From NCBI GenBank assembly GCA_002699585.1, contig PABP01000014.1, positions 62,001 to 126,000 on the forward strand: 64,000 bases of DNA, in the 5' to 3' direction. The notes under the pieces are model-generated. The model ran no database searches. It saw only the letters and a list, made by a program, of their open reading frames with translations, and had not been told where the DNA came from. Source of the stretch: Anaerolineaceae bacterium (GTDB taxonomy: Bacteria > Chloroflexota > Anaerolineae > Aggregatilineales > Phototrophicaceae). Both the position numbers and the translations under genes were made by a program. Positions 8,354 through 17,324 of this stretch are shown piece by piece. Positions within the stretch are counted from its first letter, which is position 1. Each line of letters opens with the position of its first letter.

Positions 8354-10603
8354 CTAGCTGCCCAATCCTAACAACGCCATGACAATCCGTCCAAACCAAT
8401 CGATCTCCGGTTCCGGTTCTGGCTCTGGCTCGGTAGGCATTTGCGGTTCATCTGGCGGTGGCGGCGGTGCCATCACCTCCGACGCATAGGTCAGTTTGAT
8501 GGTTTCCAACTGGCCCAGGCCATTAAGATAGTCAATGGCAATTTCTACGTCGAGCGGGCCTTCTTCCATCGGCATAATCGTTACATTGAGCGCGGTATCG
8601 TCATCTGCTTTTAGCGGCTCTAGCTGGACGGTTTCGCCTTCCATGATTTCGCCATTGTTGGTGCTGATCGTCGCTTTCTCTAAGTCGACAGTCGTCTGGC
8701 CCATATTGGCGATATTCAATGAAACCGTAACCGGTTCGCCCATGTTGACAGCTTCCGGCAGGGGGTTCGGCGGATTGATGCGTAGGCGTGGCGGCGCAAT
8801 GACCACCAGGCTGAGATTGATCGATTCCTGTTTATTGGTGCCATCCGGCAAATCATATTGCAGGGTGATCGGCAGGCTGTAAATGCCGCTGGTGACGTTG
8901 CCGGCGACGATGAAATCCTGACTAAGATCGATACTGCCCTCGGCAGCTATATCGCCAATGTAATGCACACCAGCGGTGCTGAGAGGCGCAAATGTCGTCG
9001 AGGGTGTGGTGCTCGTCTGGGAGTCCCCCGTGGCACCATCGCCGCCCGTACCGCCACTGCTCTGGATTGTACCAAAGGTGACGATCGTCGCGTTGGCCAT
9101 CGCCGTACCGACATTTTGCAGGTTGATGTCGAGCGTAAAGCGTGATCCTGGCTTGAGTACGTCCAGGTCGGTTTCATAGGATGTCAGCAGTAACAAGGGC
9201 TCAGATTGTTCTACCAGGGCTATTTCAACGGTGATGCCTGTATTGACTTCCTTGGCTTCACCATCCTGATAGTAGCGGATCACAAGCGGCTGCACCTGTG
9301 ACCCATCTTCTGCGCTAGAGCTGACAACCAGGGGCATTTGTACTGCTATTTGTTCGCCAGGGGCCATATCGCCCACAACGAAGGTATCGCCACGTCCATC
9401 TGGCAACAGCAAAGCTTCTTCCGCGGTTACGCTCAATGTTACCTGGCCAGCCATTGCTGTTCCCCGGTTGCTGAGCGTCATGCGCACGATAAGCGGGTCG
9501 CCCGGTTTTGCCGGGGAGGGTTCTACCGTGTAGGCATCAATGACGAGTTGCGACTGATAAGCTGTCGCTAGAATCGTCACACTGAGTTCGCCTGTGTTGC
9601 TATACGTGTTACCCGTGTTATCCGTGTAATCGAGTTGTAACGGGATTGAGGCGGGACCACCTGCAATATCCTGAGTGGCAGTGACGGTCATACTGGCGTT
9701 AAAGGTCGCCCCCGGCAAAAGGTCCGGTATGGTAATGCTTGCTTGGCCATTAGCGACCACAAATTGACCTTCTGATGCCAACGAAACCGCAATCGCGCGC
9801 GCGACCTGGTTACCCCGGTTTTGCACGACGAAAGTTAGGCGTGTACTTTGCCCGGGTGTGATGCTGTTGGGTGATGCTGAAAAATTGACGATGCTCAGTG
9901 CGGGTTGGGTCGTTACCTCAACTGGGGTTGGCAGCGTCGGTGGCTCGCTAGTGGGTAAAGGCGGTGCCACGACGAGCAATTTGTCGGGCGATGTTGCCTT
10001 GCGGCCTGCCGCATCGCTCACTTCGATAGCATATTCACCCGCTGGGATCGTCTCCGGGATAGTGGCATTGAGCGCGCCGCTGTGTAGTACTGTTGTCTCT
10101 AGCACACCAAAACCGACCACGCGCGCTACGGTGCTTGCTGTAAATCCGGTGCCCAGCACGGACAACGTGTTGACACGACCATTGGTGATCTGGTTCGGCT
10201 CGCTACCGCTGATGCTCAAAGGCTCTAAAGTAGGGGCCGATGTAGGTGCAGGTGCAGTAATCGTAAATGCATTGTTGAGGGTCGCTGTAGCCGGAGTGGG
10301 ATTGTTGACGGTGATGTCATAAGTCCCAGTCGTGATGCTGACAGGGAGGTTGATCGTCAGCGTGTTTGCATCGACGAAGGTATCTGCCACCGTGCCGATG
10401 CCACTGACGTCAACCGTCGTGCCCTCGACAAAGCCTGTACCTGTTATGGTAAGGGTCGTTGTTGTCCCTTGTTCAAATGTGTCCGGCGTGACTGCCATTA
10501 TATCCAAACTGGCTTGTGCCATCGTTGGCAATGCCACTAGGAACAGTGCACTGATCCATACCGCCCAGATCCTAATCATAGGCAAGCGACGTTTTGTTGT
10601 CAT
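8354..10603 (-). CDS. Secreted multidomain TIG/CARDB protein linked to an ABC system
   Basis: 749 residues. A signal peptide (about 1-31, ending PTMAQA) is followed by two IPT/TIG-like domains (about 32-112 and 125-208, each with the ITGTGF or VLGTGF strand), a Pro-rich linker, then about four CARDB-like Ig domains (about 230-715; repeated ARAIAVSL, GQVTLSV, NATIVTFG and VDLEKATIS strands). A Pro/Glu linker and a short hydrophobic C-terminus (IVMALLGLG) close the protein. Its start overlaps the upstream ATPase stop by four bases and its stop nearly touches the permease start, so it is an integral operon member in the slot MacA would normally take. A cell-surface or periplasmic partner of the transporter is the likely role (inference). 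Confidence 0.85.
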   Translation of the reverse strand: MTTKRRLPMIRIWAVWISALFLVALPTMAQASLDIMAVTPDTFEQGTTTTLTITGTGFVEGTTVDVSGIGTVADTFVDANTLTINLPVSITTGTYDITVNNPTPATATLNNAFTITAPAPTSAPTLEPLSISGSEPNQITNGRVNTLSVLGTGFTASTVARVVGFGVLETTVLHSGALNATIPETIPAGEYAIEVSDAAGRKATSPDKLLVVAPPLPTSEPPTLPTPVEVTTQPALSIVNFSASPNSITPGQSTRLTFVVQNRGNQVARAIAVSLASEGQFVVANGQASITIPDLLPGATFNASMTVTATQDIAGGPASIPLQLDYTDNTGNTYSNTGELSVTILATAYQSQLVIDAYTVEPSPAKPGDPLIVRMTLSNRGTAMAGQVTLSVTAEEALLLPDGRGDTFVVGDMAPGEQIAVQMPLVVSSSAEDGSQVQPLVIRYYQDGEAKEVNTGITVEIALVEQSEPLLLLTSYETDLDVLKPGSRFTLDINLQNVGTAMANATIVTFGTIQSSGGTGGDGATGDSQTSTTPSTTFAPLSTAGVHYIGDIAAEGSIDLSQDFIVAGNVTSGIYSLPITLQYDLPDGTNKQESINLSLVVIAPPRLRINPPNPLPEAVNMGEPVTVSLNIANMGQTTVDLEKATISTNNGEIMEGETVQLEPLKADDDTALNVTIMPMEEGPLDVEIAIDYLNGLGQLETIKLTYASEVMAPPPPPDEPQMPTEPEPEPEPEIDWFGRIVMALLGLGS

Positions 10604-11343
10604 TGGTGTACTTCCTGTTGGTGTACTTCTTGTTGCTGAGTAACTTTCTTGAGGGTATCTTCGATGATCTGACCATCCTTCAGGTTGATGACACGATCCG
10701 CGTACTTTGTCACTGCGGGATCATGCGTCACGATGAGGACGGTTTTTTTCTGATGGGTACACAATTGACGCAGCATCCGCATGATGTTCTCGCCAGTTTT
10801 GCTGTCGAGTGCGCCGGTGGGTTCATCCGCCACGATGATGGGCGGATCATTATATAGGGCACGGGCAATGGCGACGCGCTGTTGCTGACCGCCCGATAGT
10901 TGGTTTGGGCGATGGTGTAGGCGCTCGCCTAAGTTGAGCATCCGTAGCAGAGAAGCGGCACGTTTATAGCGTACCGTGCGCGAGTGCTTGGCGAACATGC
11001 CAGATAGCATCACATTTTCAATCGCTGTCATAGTCGGCACCAGATAGAACCCCTGGAATACAAAGCCGATCATGGCACCCCGCATATGGGCGAGCTGCTT
11101 CTGGCCCATCTGGTCCAGGCGCTTACCAGCAACATAAACCTGCCCGGATGTGGGTACATCCAAGCCGGTGAGGCTATACAGCAATGTGCTCTTGCCAGAG
11201 CCGCTGGCACCCATAATGACAGCAAACTGGCCTGCTGGAACAGCAATATCAACGCCATTGAGTGCCTTGACGACTTGATCGCCAAGTTCAAAGTGCTTAT
11301 AGATACGTCGTCCAGCGATAATGGTTTCTCTTGTAAGGTCCAT
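10600..11343 (-). CDS. MacB/LolD-type ABC transporter ATP-binding protein
   Basis: 247 residues, a full stand-alone nucleotide-binding domain. Walker A is GASGSGKST (about residues 44-52), signature LSGGQQQRVAIARAL, Walker B IIVADEPTGALDS and H-loop VTHDP, all intact and of the LolD/MacB class. The last eleven residues are a duplicated QQEVH unit produced by a 15-base tandem repeat at 10606-10635. The gene overlaps the TIG/CARDB gene by four bases. With that protein and the permease at 7074-8351 it should form a tripartite, mechanotransmission-type ABC system. Confidence 0.94.
   Translation of the reverse strand: MDLTRETIIAGRRIYKHFELGDQVVKALNGVDIAVPAGQFAVIMGASGSGKSTLLYSLTGLDVPTSGQVYVAGKRLDQMGQKQLAHMRGAMIGFVFQGFYLVPTMTAIENVMLSGMFAKHSRTVRYKRAASLLRMLNLGERLHHRPNQLSGGQQQRVAIARALYNDPPIIVADEPTGALDSKTGENIMRMLRQLCTHQKKTVLIVTHDPAVTKYADRVINLKDGQIIEDTLKKVTQQQEVHQQEVHQ
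10606..10635. repeat. Tandem 15-base repeat at the end of the ABC ATPase gene
   Basis: Two copies of GTGTACTTCCTGTTG / GTGTACTTCTTGTTG (one mismatch), at 10606-10620 and 10621-10635. On the coding strand it adds one QQEVH pentapeptide and places an AGGAAG sequence about 9-11 bases before the next gene's ATG, so the duplication also remodels a ribosome-binding site. Confidence 0.85.
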
Positions 11344-11483
11344 CCCTGTGGTGTCCCCTGTCCTCCGATATTCGCAATATGCGTTTGCCTACTATGCATT
11401 AAAGACGTTTATGAGGCATTATCCGTTCCGTTTAGCTATGTTGTTCTCAAAGAGGGTCTTCCGTGTTCGTGTGACCTTGAATG

Positions 11484-12575
11484 CTAGGGCAAGTCGATAC
11501 TATCCGCAGGCACGATAATTTCTTCTGAGCCAGAATCGTCGGTTACGGATCGCTCGCTTTGCAGTAGGGGGTCCATCTCGGTGTCTGGGCTATTGGACAG
11601 GTCTTGTTCATTGGGCATGTCACTACTACCGGGGCCCATCTCGCCAGGGATCATACCATCAGGGACCATTTGTTCAGGAAACATGCCATCCTGGGGCATC
11701 ATGCCACCTGGGAACATCTCCCCTGGGAACATCTCGGCTTCTGCTGAAGCTTCGGTTTCGAGCTGTTCATAGCTCTCGATGCTATTCGCAAACCCCAGCA
11801 TGACGACCCATACAGCCAAGACCATCAGCACAATCAGCGGATTGCCACGTAAGATCAGGCGGCTCCCCAGGAAGATCAGTGCCAGGTTCCATATCCAGAA
11901 CACCGTCAGCAGTGAAGCCAACGCATAGATGAAGCTCTTTAGGTAGATATTCATATCAGCGAATGCGGGCCACTCACTGAGTAAGCCAGAGAAACCTTCA
12001 GCCTGTATAGAGCCGCCGCCTGCAAGGAAGGCCAATTGCAGCAGCGCCATTAAAGCTAGCGGCAAAGTTGCCCAAACCACAATCTGTAGATTGACGCCAA
12101 AGCGCGGGCTATGGCCTTTGAACATAGTCACTGCTGAGAGCAACAGCGTTAATACCGCCCATTGTAGCAATTGGGCAGCGATAGCAGACAGGGCCGTTGT
12201 CCAGTCAGCAGCAGGGTCATCGGCCTCAGATGTGCCCTCACCGCCGATGTTGCCGCCCATCATGCTTGGGTCAAAGGGCATTCCCCCTTCACCAAACATT
12301 TCACCCTCCATCATGGGGGGGACATTGATGTCTTGGGGTGCACTATCTACTGCAGGGGCACGCATCTGTAATGTGTTGGCTGCCACGATCACCAAAATGA
12401 GAAGGGCCATCCACAATGTATGTTTCGACATACGCTGTACATCAAACGTCATGAAGAATTCAATCGGACGCGTGATGACAGCTATGATATCGCCCAAAAA
12501 TCCACGCGGTGGCAGGTCATTATCATTAAAGAAATCTGGTGTGGCGATGTGTTGTTGTTGTGACGTGGCTGTCAT
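11484..12575 (-). CDS. Yip1-domain membrane protein with Met/Pro-rich tail
   Basis: 363 residues. After a short N-terminus with the Yip1 lead-in (DIIAVITRPIEFFMTF), about five transmembrane helices follow (first at about 52-70, the rest between about 130 and 262). A Gly/Met-rich insert lies after helix 1. The C-terminal 100 residues are soluble and repeat MFPGEMFPGGMMP-type units (Met, Pro, Gly, Asp/Glu), then an acidic Ser-rich end. Yip1 proteins of bacteria are of unknown function, and here the gene is codirectional with the MacB-like operon (140 bases upstream of it). The Met-rich tail could bind a soft metal, but composition is the only basis. Confidence 0.8.
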   Translation of the reverse strand: MTATSQQQHIATPDFFNDNDLPPRGFLGDIIAVITRPIEFFMTFDVQRMSKHTLWMALLILVIVAANTLQMRAPAVDSAPQDINVPPMMEGEMFGEGGMPFDPSMMGGNIGGEGTSEADDPAADWTTALSAIAAQLLQWAVLTLLLSAVTMFKGHSPRFGVNLQIVVWATLPLALMALLQLAFLAGGGSIQAEGFSGLLSEWPAFADMNIYLKSFIYALASLLTVFWIWNLALIFLGSRLILRGNPLIVLMVLAVWVVMLGFANSIESYEQLETEASAEAEMFPGEMFPGGMMPQDGMFPEQMVPDGMIPGEMGPGSSDMPNEQDLSNSPDTEMDPLLQSERSVTDDSGSEEIIVPADSIDLP

Positions 12576-12893
12576 GGTTTCCTTCCCGTTAGCACCTCAT
12601 TCGGATACGCCCGATTTGAGGCAAAATCCCCTGTATTTCAGTATTCGATTTTTAGTTTTTGTAGTCGATGGGTGTTCTCGATCCTTGTGCGCTGCCACTT
12701 TAACACGATTGCCGTGTAGTTTACATGACGTTGACTCAACGCTTGGCTTGCTCAAGCTCTATAGGATATACGTCCTATGGAAACCAAATGTTCCACATAA
12801 AAGAAGCAAATTCCGGTTTAGGGTAACTCTAATTACGCATGTCACATAATTAAGTGGATATAGATCATCGATCGTGAACCCGGGCTGGATGCC
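12576..12893. other. Intergenic region with a short perfect dyad
   Basis: 318 bases between the Yip1 gene start and the end of mobA, so it should hold the promoter of the Yip1 gene. An inverted repeat ATAGGA-6-TCCTAT lies at 12761-12778, about 186 bases upstream of the Yip1 ATG. No coding frame is credible. Confidence 0.45.
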
Positions 12894-13502
12894 TTAAGTT
12901 AACGTGTCGTGTAAGGCTTGTTGGACCTTGGCCAGGTCATCAGGGGTGTTGACGTTCATAAACGAGTGCAAAGCGGGGTCGATGGCCTTGAGTGCCGTTT
13001 CCTGGATCTTTGCCACACGCACTTTTTCATGCAGTAGACCGATTTTTAGCTGTCCCTGCTCGATTTGTTGTCGCATGATTGGCGACATATTCTGGCTATA
13101 CACGGCACACAGATTTTCAGGCCGAGTACCGACAACGGGTACCACAATGTCGTGACCGGGCGCCTTATCAATCAAGTATTGCAGCAAGTCCGGTTGCAGC
13201 AGTGGCATATCACAGCCGACACACAGCGTATAGGGCGTCGTGCTGTAGCTTAGGGCGGTGTAGATGCCCCCCAGTGAACCATTCCCAGGCAAAACGTCTG
13301 TGTACGCAGGCAGTTGAAAAGTGGCGTAAGCCTCCGGCGTGTTGGTGATGAGGATAGTGAGCAATTGCAGGGCCTGAACCCGTTCGATGACGTGCTGAAT
13401 GATAGGCTTACCATCCAATTGGACGAAGCTCTTGTTGGTGCCCATCCGACGTGACTGCCCGCCTGCCAGAATCGCAACTGTGCATAACGATGTTTGATTC
13501 AA
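12894..13502 (-). CDS. mobA: Molybdenum cofactor guanylyltransferase MobA
   Basis: 202 residues. The nucleotidyltransferase P-loop-like start AILAGGQSRRMGTNKSF, the substrate segment GSLGGIYTAL and the metal-binding VGCDMPLLQPDLL identify MobA, which joins GTP to Mo-molybdopterin to make the guanine dinucleotide cofactor. Length matches the family (about 190-200). The gene is last in the long minus-strand series, 41 bases after mobB. The only clear client in the window is the DMSO-reductase-type catalytic subunit encoded upstream, which needs bis-MGD. Confidence 0.93.
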   Translation of the reverse strand: MNQTSLCTVAILAGGQSRRMGTNKSFVQLDGKPIIQHVIERVQALQLLTILITNTPEAYATFQLPAYTDVLPGNGSLGGIYTALSYSTTPYTLCVGCDMPLLQPDLLQYLIDKAPGHDIVVPVVGTRPENLCAVYSQNMSPIMRQQIEQGQLKIGLLHEKVRVAKIQETALKAIDPALHSFMNVNTPDDLAKVQQALHDTLT

Positions 13503-13543
13503 TTTGGCTGACCTCGCTTCACGGCTACAATTGCTCCTGTGTG

Positions 13544-14050
13544 CTACGAAATGGCTTTGATGCCAAAGGCATACACCTCGATGAAATCCGCTATTTCGTG
13601 GTAATCATCCAACTGAAAAATGGGCACATCAACTGCAATGGAAGCGTCCGTTGCCAGGGCGATGCGCTGCTCCGGCGAACCGATCATATCCAGGCTGTTG
13701 GCAGACCGCACGACCTCTATTGAGGGCTTGTTGGATTGTTTATAGCCTTCAACCAGGATCATATCGACATCGGTCATGGACGCCGTGATTTCATCCAGCT
13801 CGAGTTCGCGCTCCAACTGGCGATAAGACGCAATTTTATCCGGTGCGGCAATCACCACATGCTGGCTGCCTGCCTGGGCGTGTCGCCAGCTATCCTTGCC
13901 CGGTATGTCAATGTCAAAGCCCGCATGCGAGTGATGCTTGACGGTCCCAACGGCATGGCCGCGCCCGGATAGCTCGGCGATGAGTTTTTCCAGCAAAGTC
14001 GTCTTGCCGGACCCGGACTTGCCTATGATGGTAATTACAGGAATCGACAT
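13544..14050 (-). CDS. mobB: Molybdopterin-guanine dinucleotide biosynthesis adaptor MobB
   Basis: 168 residues from MSIPVITIIG. Longer upstream frames would run into the EcfT gene, and an AGAGAAA purine stretch precedes this ATG. The Walker A GKSGSGKTTLLEKL is at the N-terminus, then VGTVKHHSHAGFDID and the family motif DMILVEGYKQSNKPSIEVVR. MobB is a GTP-binding protein that assists MobA. It lies 17 bases after the ECF T component and 41 before mobA, which ties the ECF importer to cofactor metabolism by position. Confidence 0.93.
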   Translation of the reverse strand: MSIPVITIIGKSGSGKTTLLEKLIAELSGRGHAVGTVKHHSHAGFDIDIPGKDSWRHAQAGSQHVVIAAPDKIASYRQLERELELDEITASMTDVDMILVEGYKQSNKPSIEVVRSANSLDMIGSPEQRIALATDASIAVDVPIFQLDDYHEIADFIEVYAFGIKAIS

Positions 14051-14067
14051 GGTTTCTCTTTCGTTAG

Positions 14068-14799
14068 CTATAGCAGGTGCACCAGAGCCAGCACAATACA
14101 TGTAAGGATCATCAAGCCGATGCTGGCGCGGTCCAACGGGCCCTGTTCGATGGGAAACGGACGTGATTTTTCCGGGGAAAAAGCCCGCATTTCAGCCGCG
14201 AGTGAGACTTCTTCGGCCCGTTTTAAGGCGTTGGTGATGATCGTAATGACCAGCAGTTGGCAGCCACGCCAGCGCTGCCGACGCAGCCCACCGCGCATTT
14301 TGAGGGTATACCAGGCCTGTACTGCCGATGTTTCTAAGGCGGGCAGCAGGTTTAAGGCCACACCAACGGCGAATCCCAGTCCATGCAGGCCAAAACGCTC
14401 CAATAGTCCGGCCATGCTGGATATATCGACTGCACGGGTGAGGTTTTGCAGCCCAATAATCAGCACGATAAAGCGCACGGCAATCTGTAAGCCAACCGTC
14501 AGCCCTTCCGAGGAATACGTGACGCCTGCAAAGACGCTATCGTGCTCCCCCAGGAAGAAGATCGTCGGCACAACCAGCAGCAGCATCCAGATCAGCCAGC
14601 GCCAGCGCAATATGCGCCTGAACGGGTTGGGGTAAATGAGCGCAGACACCGACAGGCATAACACCCCGGCTACGATCACCACGTAGCCGGAGGTCAGCAT
14701 GATCATGCCGAGAACCCAGCCAAATATGGCCAGGTGCCCATAGGTTCCTAGTGATGCCTGTGAAGGACGCCTATATGTCAGGGTGATGTCAGCTCGCAT
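14068..14799 (-). CDS. ECF transporter T component (EcfT/CbiQ family)
   Basis: 243 residues with four to six hydrophobic segments (about 25-55, 68-85, 105-125, 140-160, 225-242). The EcfT coupling region is present as the two Ala-Arg-Gly-like helices: LKMRGGLRRQRW and LAAEMRAFSPEKSR, close to the classic A-R-G motifs. It would be the shared membrane scaffold between the double ATPase (15879-17324) and the S component (15260-15898). Its start overlaps the last base of the lipoprotein gene, so translation is coupled. Confidence 0.87.
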   Translation of the reverse strand: MRADITLTYRRPSQASLGTYGHLAIFGWVLGMIMLTSGYVVIVAGVLCLSVSALIYPNPFRRILRWRWLIWMLLLVVPTIFFLGEHDSVFAGVTYSSEGLTVGLQIAVRFIVLIIGLQNLTRAVDISSMAGLLERFGLHGLGFAVGVALNLLPALETSAVQAWYTLKMRGGLRRQRWRGCQLLVITIITNALKRAEEVSLAAEMRAFSPEKSRPFPIEQGPLDRASIGLMILTCIVLALVHLL

Positions 14800-15251
14800 T
14801 AGCGCACAACTTCGATCTCGACGACCATGCGCACATTCATCTGGCCGCGTTCGCCGGGGACGACCATGCGCAGCGTGCCATCATCTTCTGACATAGGGCC
14901 ATCTGCCTGGGCATACGCCAGGATGACATCGTCGCGTGTATAGAGTGCAGGTTCATAGTTGACGCTGTAGCCGTCGCTGGCGACAGCCTTGATGGCGGTC
15001 ACATCATCCAACGAGATGCCAGCATCTTCCAGCAGGGTCGGCAGGGTGACACCGACATAATCCACGTCCTGGAAGTTGGCCGTTGTTTGCGGCAATGCCT
15101 GGAGCGCATCCAGCGAAATCGTCTGCTGACTATCGGCATCTGAGACAGTCAGGCTGCTGACCGCTTCTTCGGTAGCGGGTGTGTCTGAGGCGCAGGCGGA
15201 TGCCAGTGCGGCGACAATCAGCAGAATAATGAGTAGGGTTGTGCGTTTCAT
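14799..15251 (-). CDS. Lipoprotein with a molybdopterin-oxidoreductase-like (sulfite-oxidase-type) fold
   Basis: 150 residues. A lipoprotein signal peptide with cleavage before Cys20 (ALASAC) is followed by one domain of about 120 residues. LSLDALQALP-like, YVGVTLPTLLEDAG, VASDGYSVNY and LRMVVPGERGQMNVR stretches resemble the small form of the sulfite-oxidase-type molybdopterin-binding domain. The Cys that ligates Mo in true oxidases is not seen in the domain, so it is more likely a binding protein than an enzyme (inference). It sits between the S and T genes of the ECF importer, 8 bases after the S gene and overlapping the T gene, as a surface-exposed accessory. Fold assignment is by eye. 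Confidence 0.65.
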   Translation of the reverse strand: MKRTTLLIILLIVAALASACASDTPATEEAVSSLTVSDADSQQTISLDALQALPQTTANFQDVDYVGVTLPTLLEDAGISLDDVTAIKAVASDGYSVNYEPALYTRDDVILAYAQADGPMSEDDGTLRMVVPGERGQMNVRMVVEIEVVR

Positions 15252-15259
15252 GATGATGC

Positions 15260-15898
15260 CTATCCTTCGTATTGTTTTGAGGGTTGTTCAATGGTTGAGG
15301 CTGTGTAAGTTGGTTTTTTGCCTGTACGGCTTTGTAGCTCTTGCCCGATGCGCCATGCTGCCCATCCGGCGACTGTTCCCAGCGCCAGGTGAATGACGAT
15401 CATCAGCACGACGATGATCCAGGCGGCACTGGTATCAATGCCCAGGTAGCGGCTGCCTTGATCTAACATGTTCAGCCAGACCGAAACCAGCGAGCGCCCA
15501 AACAGCAGCGGGTTGGTGACGAAGGGCTGGGCCATCGCCCAGGCCACGCCCAGGCTGCCTGCGATCACAAACCAGCGGCGGCGCGGTTGGCCTAACAGCG
15601 ACAGGACCAGTTCAGCGATGAGGGCTTCGCTCAGGATGCCAACCATCGGTCCGATGATGATGCCACCCAGGCTGAACAGCTTTAAGATGGTGGCGATGAC
15701 GCCAATAAACAGGGTCGATCCACGCCGGGGCACATACAAGCGCCCGATCATGGCCACTGTCAATCCGATGCTGGCCAGCACCGCCCCACTAAAGGGGATA
15801 TTGAGCGATTTCAGGACTGTGCCGAGGCTCATTTCCACGATGCCCCATAGCACCCCGAAAACCGCTAATGTCGTTAGTTCACGTGTTGTAAATTTCAT
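15260..15898 (-). CDS. ECF transporter S component (substrate-binding membrane subunit)
   Basis: 212 residues with about six hydrophobic segments between residues 8 and 190 and a soluble tail. The start MKFTTRELTTLAVFGVLWGIVE, followed by repeated small-residue helices (GGIIIGPMVGILSEALIAEL), is in the style of ECF S components such as the ThiW/HmpT class. It overlaps the end of the ATPase gene by 20 bases. The substrate is not deducible from sequence. Position next to mobAB, a THEP1-like NTPase and DMSO reductase suggests a cofactor-related compound. Confidence 0.75.
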   Translation of the reverse strand: MKFTTRELTTLAVFGVLWGIVEMSLGTVLKSLNIPFSGAVLASIGLTVAMIGRLYVPRRGSTLFIGVIATILKLFSLGGIIIGPMVGILSEALIAELVLSLLGQPRRRWFVIAGSLGVAWAMAQPFVTNPLLFGRSLVSVWLNMLDQGSRYLGIDTSAAWIIVVLMIVIHLALGTVAGWAAWRIGQELQSRTGKKPTYTASTIEQPSKQYEG

Positions 15899-17324
15899 GC
15901 TGCAAACTTTCTGGTTCCTTAGCCTGATTCATAATTTGTCCGTTCTGGATCAGGGCGACATGCTTGACGTAGCGCTGAACCAGTTTTTCATCATGGGAAA
16001 TGAGCAAAATGGCGGTGCCGTTGGCATTCAACAGCAGCAAATAGTCCATCAACTGCTGGAGATGCCCCCAATCCTGGCCGAGCGTGGGTTCATCGAGGAT
16101 GATGAGCGCCGGACGCAGTGCCAGACAGGCCGCCAACGCAGTCCGCTGCTGCTGCCCGACGGAAAGCTGATTAGGGCGGCGGTCTGCCAGGGCGAGCAAA
16201 TCCGCTTGGGTCAACACTTGTCGGTGATTGTCCAACTCAAAACAGCCGTAGTTCTGTGGGGCAAAGGCCACTTCTTCATCGACCGAATCGGTAAATAACT
16301 GGTTGGCGGCATTCTGGAACAAGAGGGCTACATCCAGGCCGGCGCGATAGCGTTTACCGGCTGCGAAGCGAACTTTGCCTTTACGCGGTTTGAGCAGCCC
16401 CGCTGCGACCAGTGCCAGCGTGGATTTCCCCGCGCCATTTGGCCCAACCAGCGCCGAGAAATCGCCGGGGTACAGTTCAAAATTGGTCCCACGCAACACA
16501 TCTTTTTTACGATAACCCGCCCATACATTGTCCAGCACCAGTAAAGGCTGTCTATTTTGGGGTTCGGGAGCGTGCAATGAGGTAGGATTCTGTTCAATTA
16601 CGTCACCCAGGCCGAAGCGTGCCTGATAGCTGGGATTCGCCTGTAAGGCCTGTGGGGCGTCATCCAGAGTGATCTGACCATTCTCCATCAGCACAACCCG
16701 ATCCACATAAGGCAGGGTGGTTTCCAGCCGATGCTCAATCATGATGATCGTCATGCCATGATGGCGGCATAAATTGTCCAGCGTTTCAATGACGCGCTTG
16801 GCGTTGGGCGTATCCAGCGAGGCTAGCGGTTCATCAAGTACCAGCACGCGCGGTTTCATCGCCAGCACAGACGCAATGGCGACGATTTGCTTTTGTCCAC
16901 CGGATAGCTCGGCAGGGTTGTTGTCACGTAACGCGGTCAGGTTAGTCACCCGCATGGCCCACTGGATCCGTGCCTGTATATCCGCCTCGGATAGCCCCAG
17001 ATTGCGGGGACCGAAAGCGACTTCATCTTCAACATGCAAATGAAATAGCTGCGATTCCGGGTTCTGGAAGACAACGCCCACGTGCTCGGCGAGGGTAACG
17101 ACCGCATGCTCGCGTGTATCCAGGCCATCAATCGTGACGCTGCCGGACATGGTGGCCGCATCAATATGGGGGATCACGCCGCACAAGGCCTTGACCAACG
17201 TGCTTTTCCCGCAGCCGGACAAGCCCGATACCAGCACCCATTCACCGGGCTGGATATTGAGGGACACCTGGTTGAGGGCAGGTACATCGCCGTAACGCAC
17301 GGTCAGGTCGCGTATATTAATCAT
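15879..17324 (-). CDS. ECF transporter ATPase, fused double nucleotide-binding domains (EcfA1-EcfA2)
   Basis: 481 residues carrying two complete ABC domains in one chain. Domain 1 has GLSGCGKST, LSGGQKQ and VLVLDEPLASLD. Domain 2 (from about residue 260) has GPNGAGKST, a slightly deviant signature LSVGQQQ, and LIILDEPTLGQDWG. Separate EcfA and EcfA' genes are common; the fused form is known from several bacterial groups. It overlaps the NTPase gene upstream by four bases and the S component downstream by 20, so all are made together. It drives uptake through the T component at 14068-14799. Confidence 0.92.
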   Translation of the reverse strand: MINIRDLTVRYGDVPALNQVSLNIQPGEWVLVSGLSGCGKSTLVKALCGVIPHIDAATMSGSVTIDGLDTREHAVVTLAEHVGVVFQNPESQLFHLHVEDEVAFGPRNLGLSEADIQARIQWAMRVTNLTALRDNNPAELSGGQKQIVAIASVLAMKPRVLVLDEPLASLDTPNAKRVIETLDNLCRHHGMTIIMIEHRLETTLPYVDRVVLMENGQITLDDAPQALQANPSYQARFGLGDVIEQNPTSLHAPEPQNRQPLLVLDNVWAGYRKKDVLRGTNFELYPGDFSALVGPNGAGKSTLALVAAGLLKPRKGKVRFAAGKRYRAGLDVALLFQNAANQLFTDSVDEEVAFAPQNYGCFELDNHRQVLTQADLLALADRRPNQLSVGQQQRTALAACLALRPALIILDEPTLGQDWGHLQQLMDYLLLLNANGTAILLISHDEKLVQRYVKHVALIQNGQIMNQAKEPESLQHEIYNT

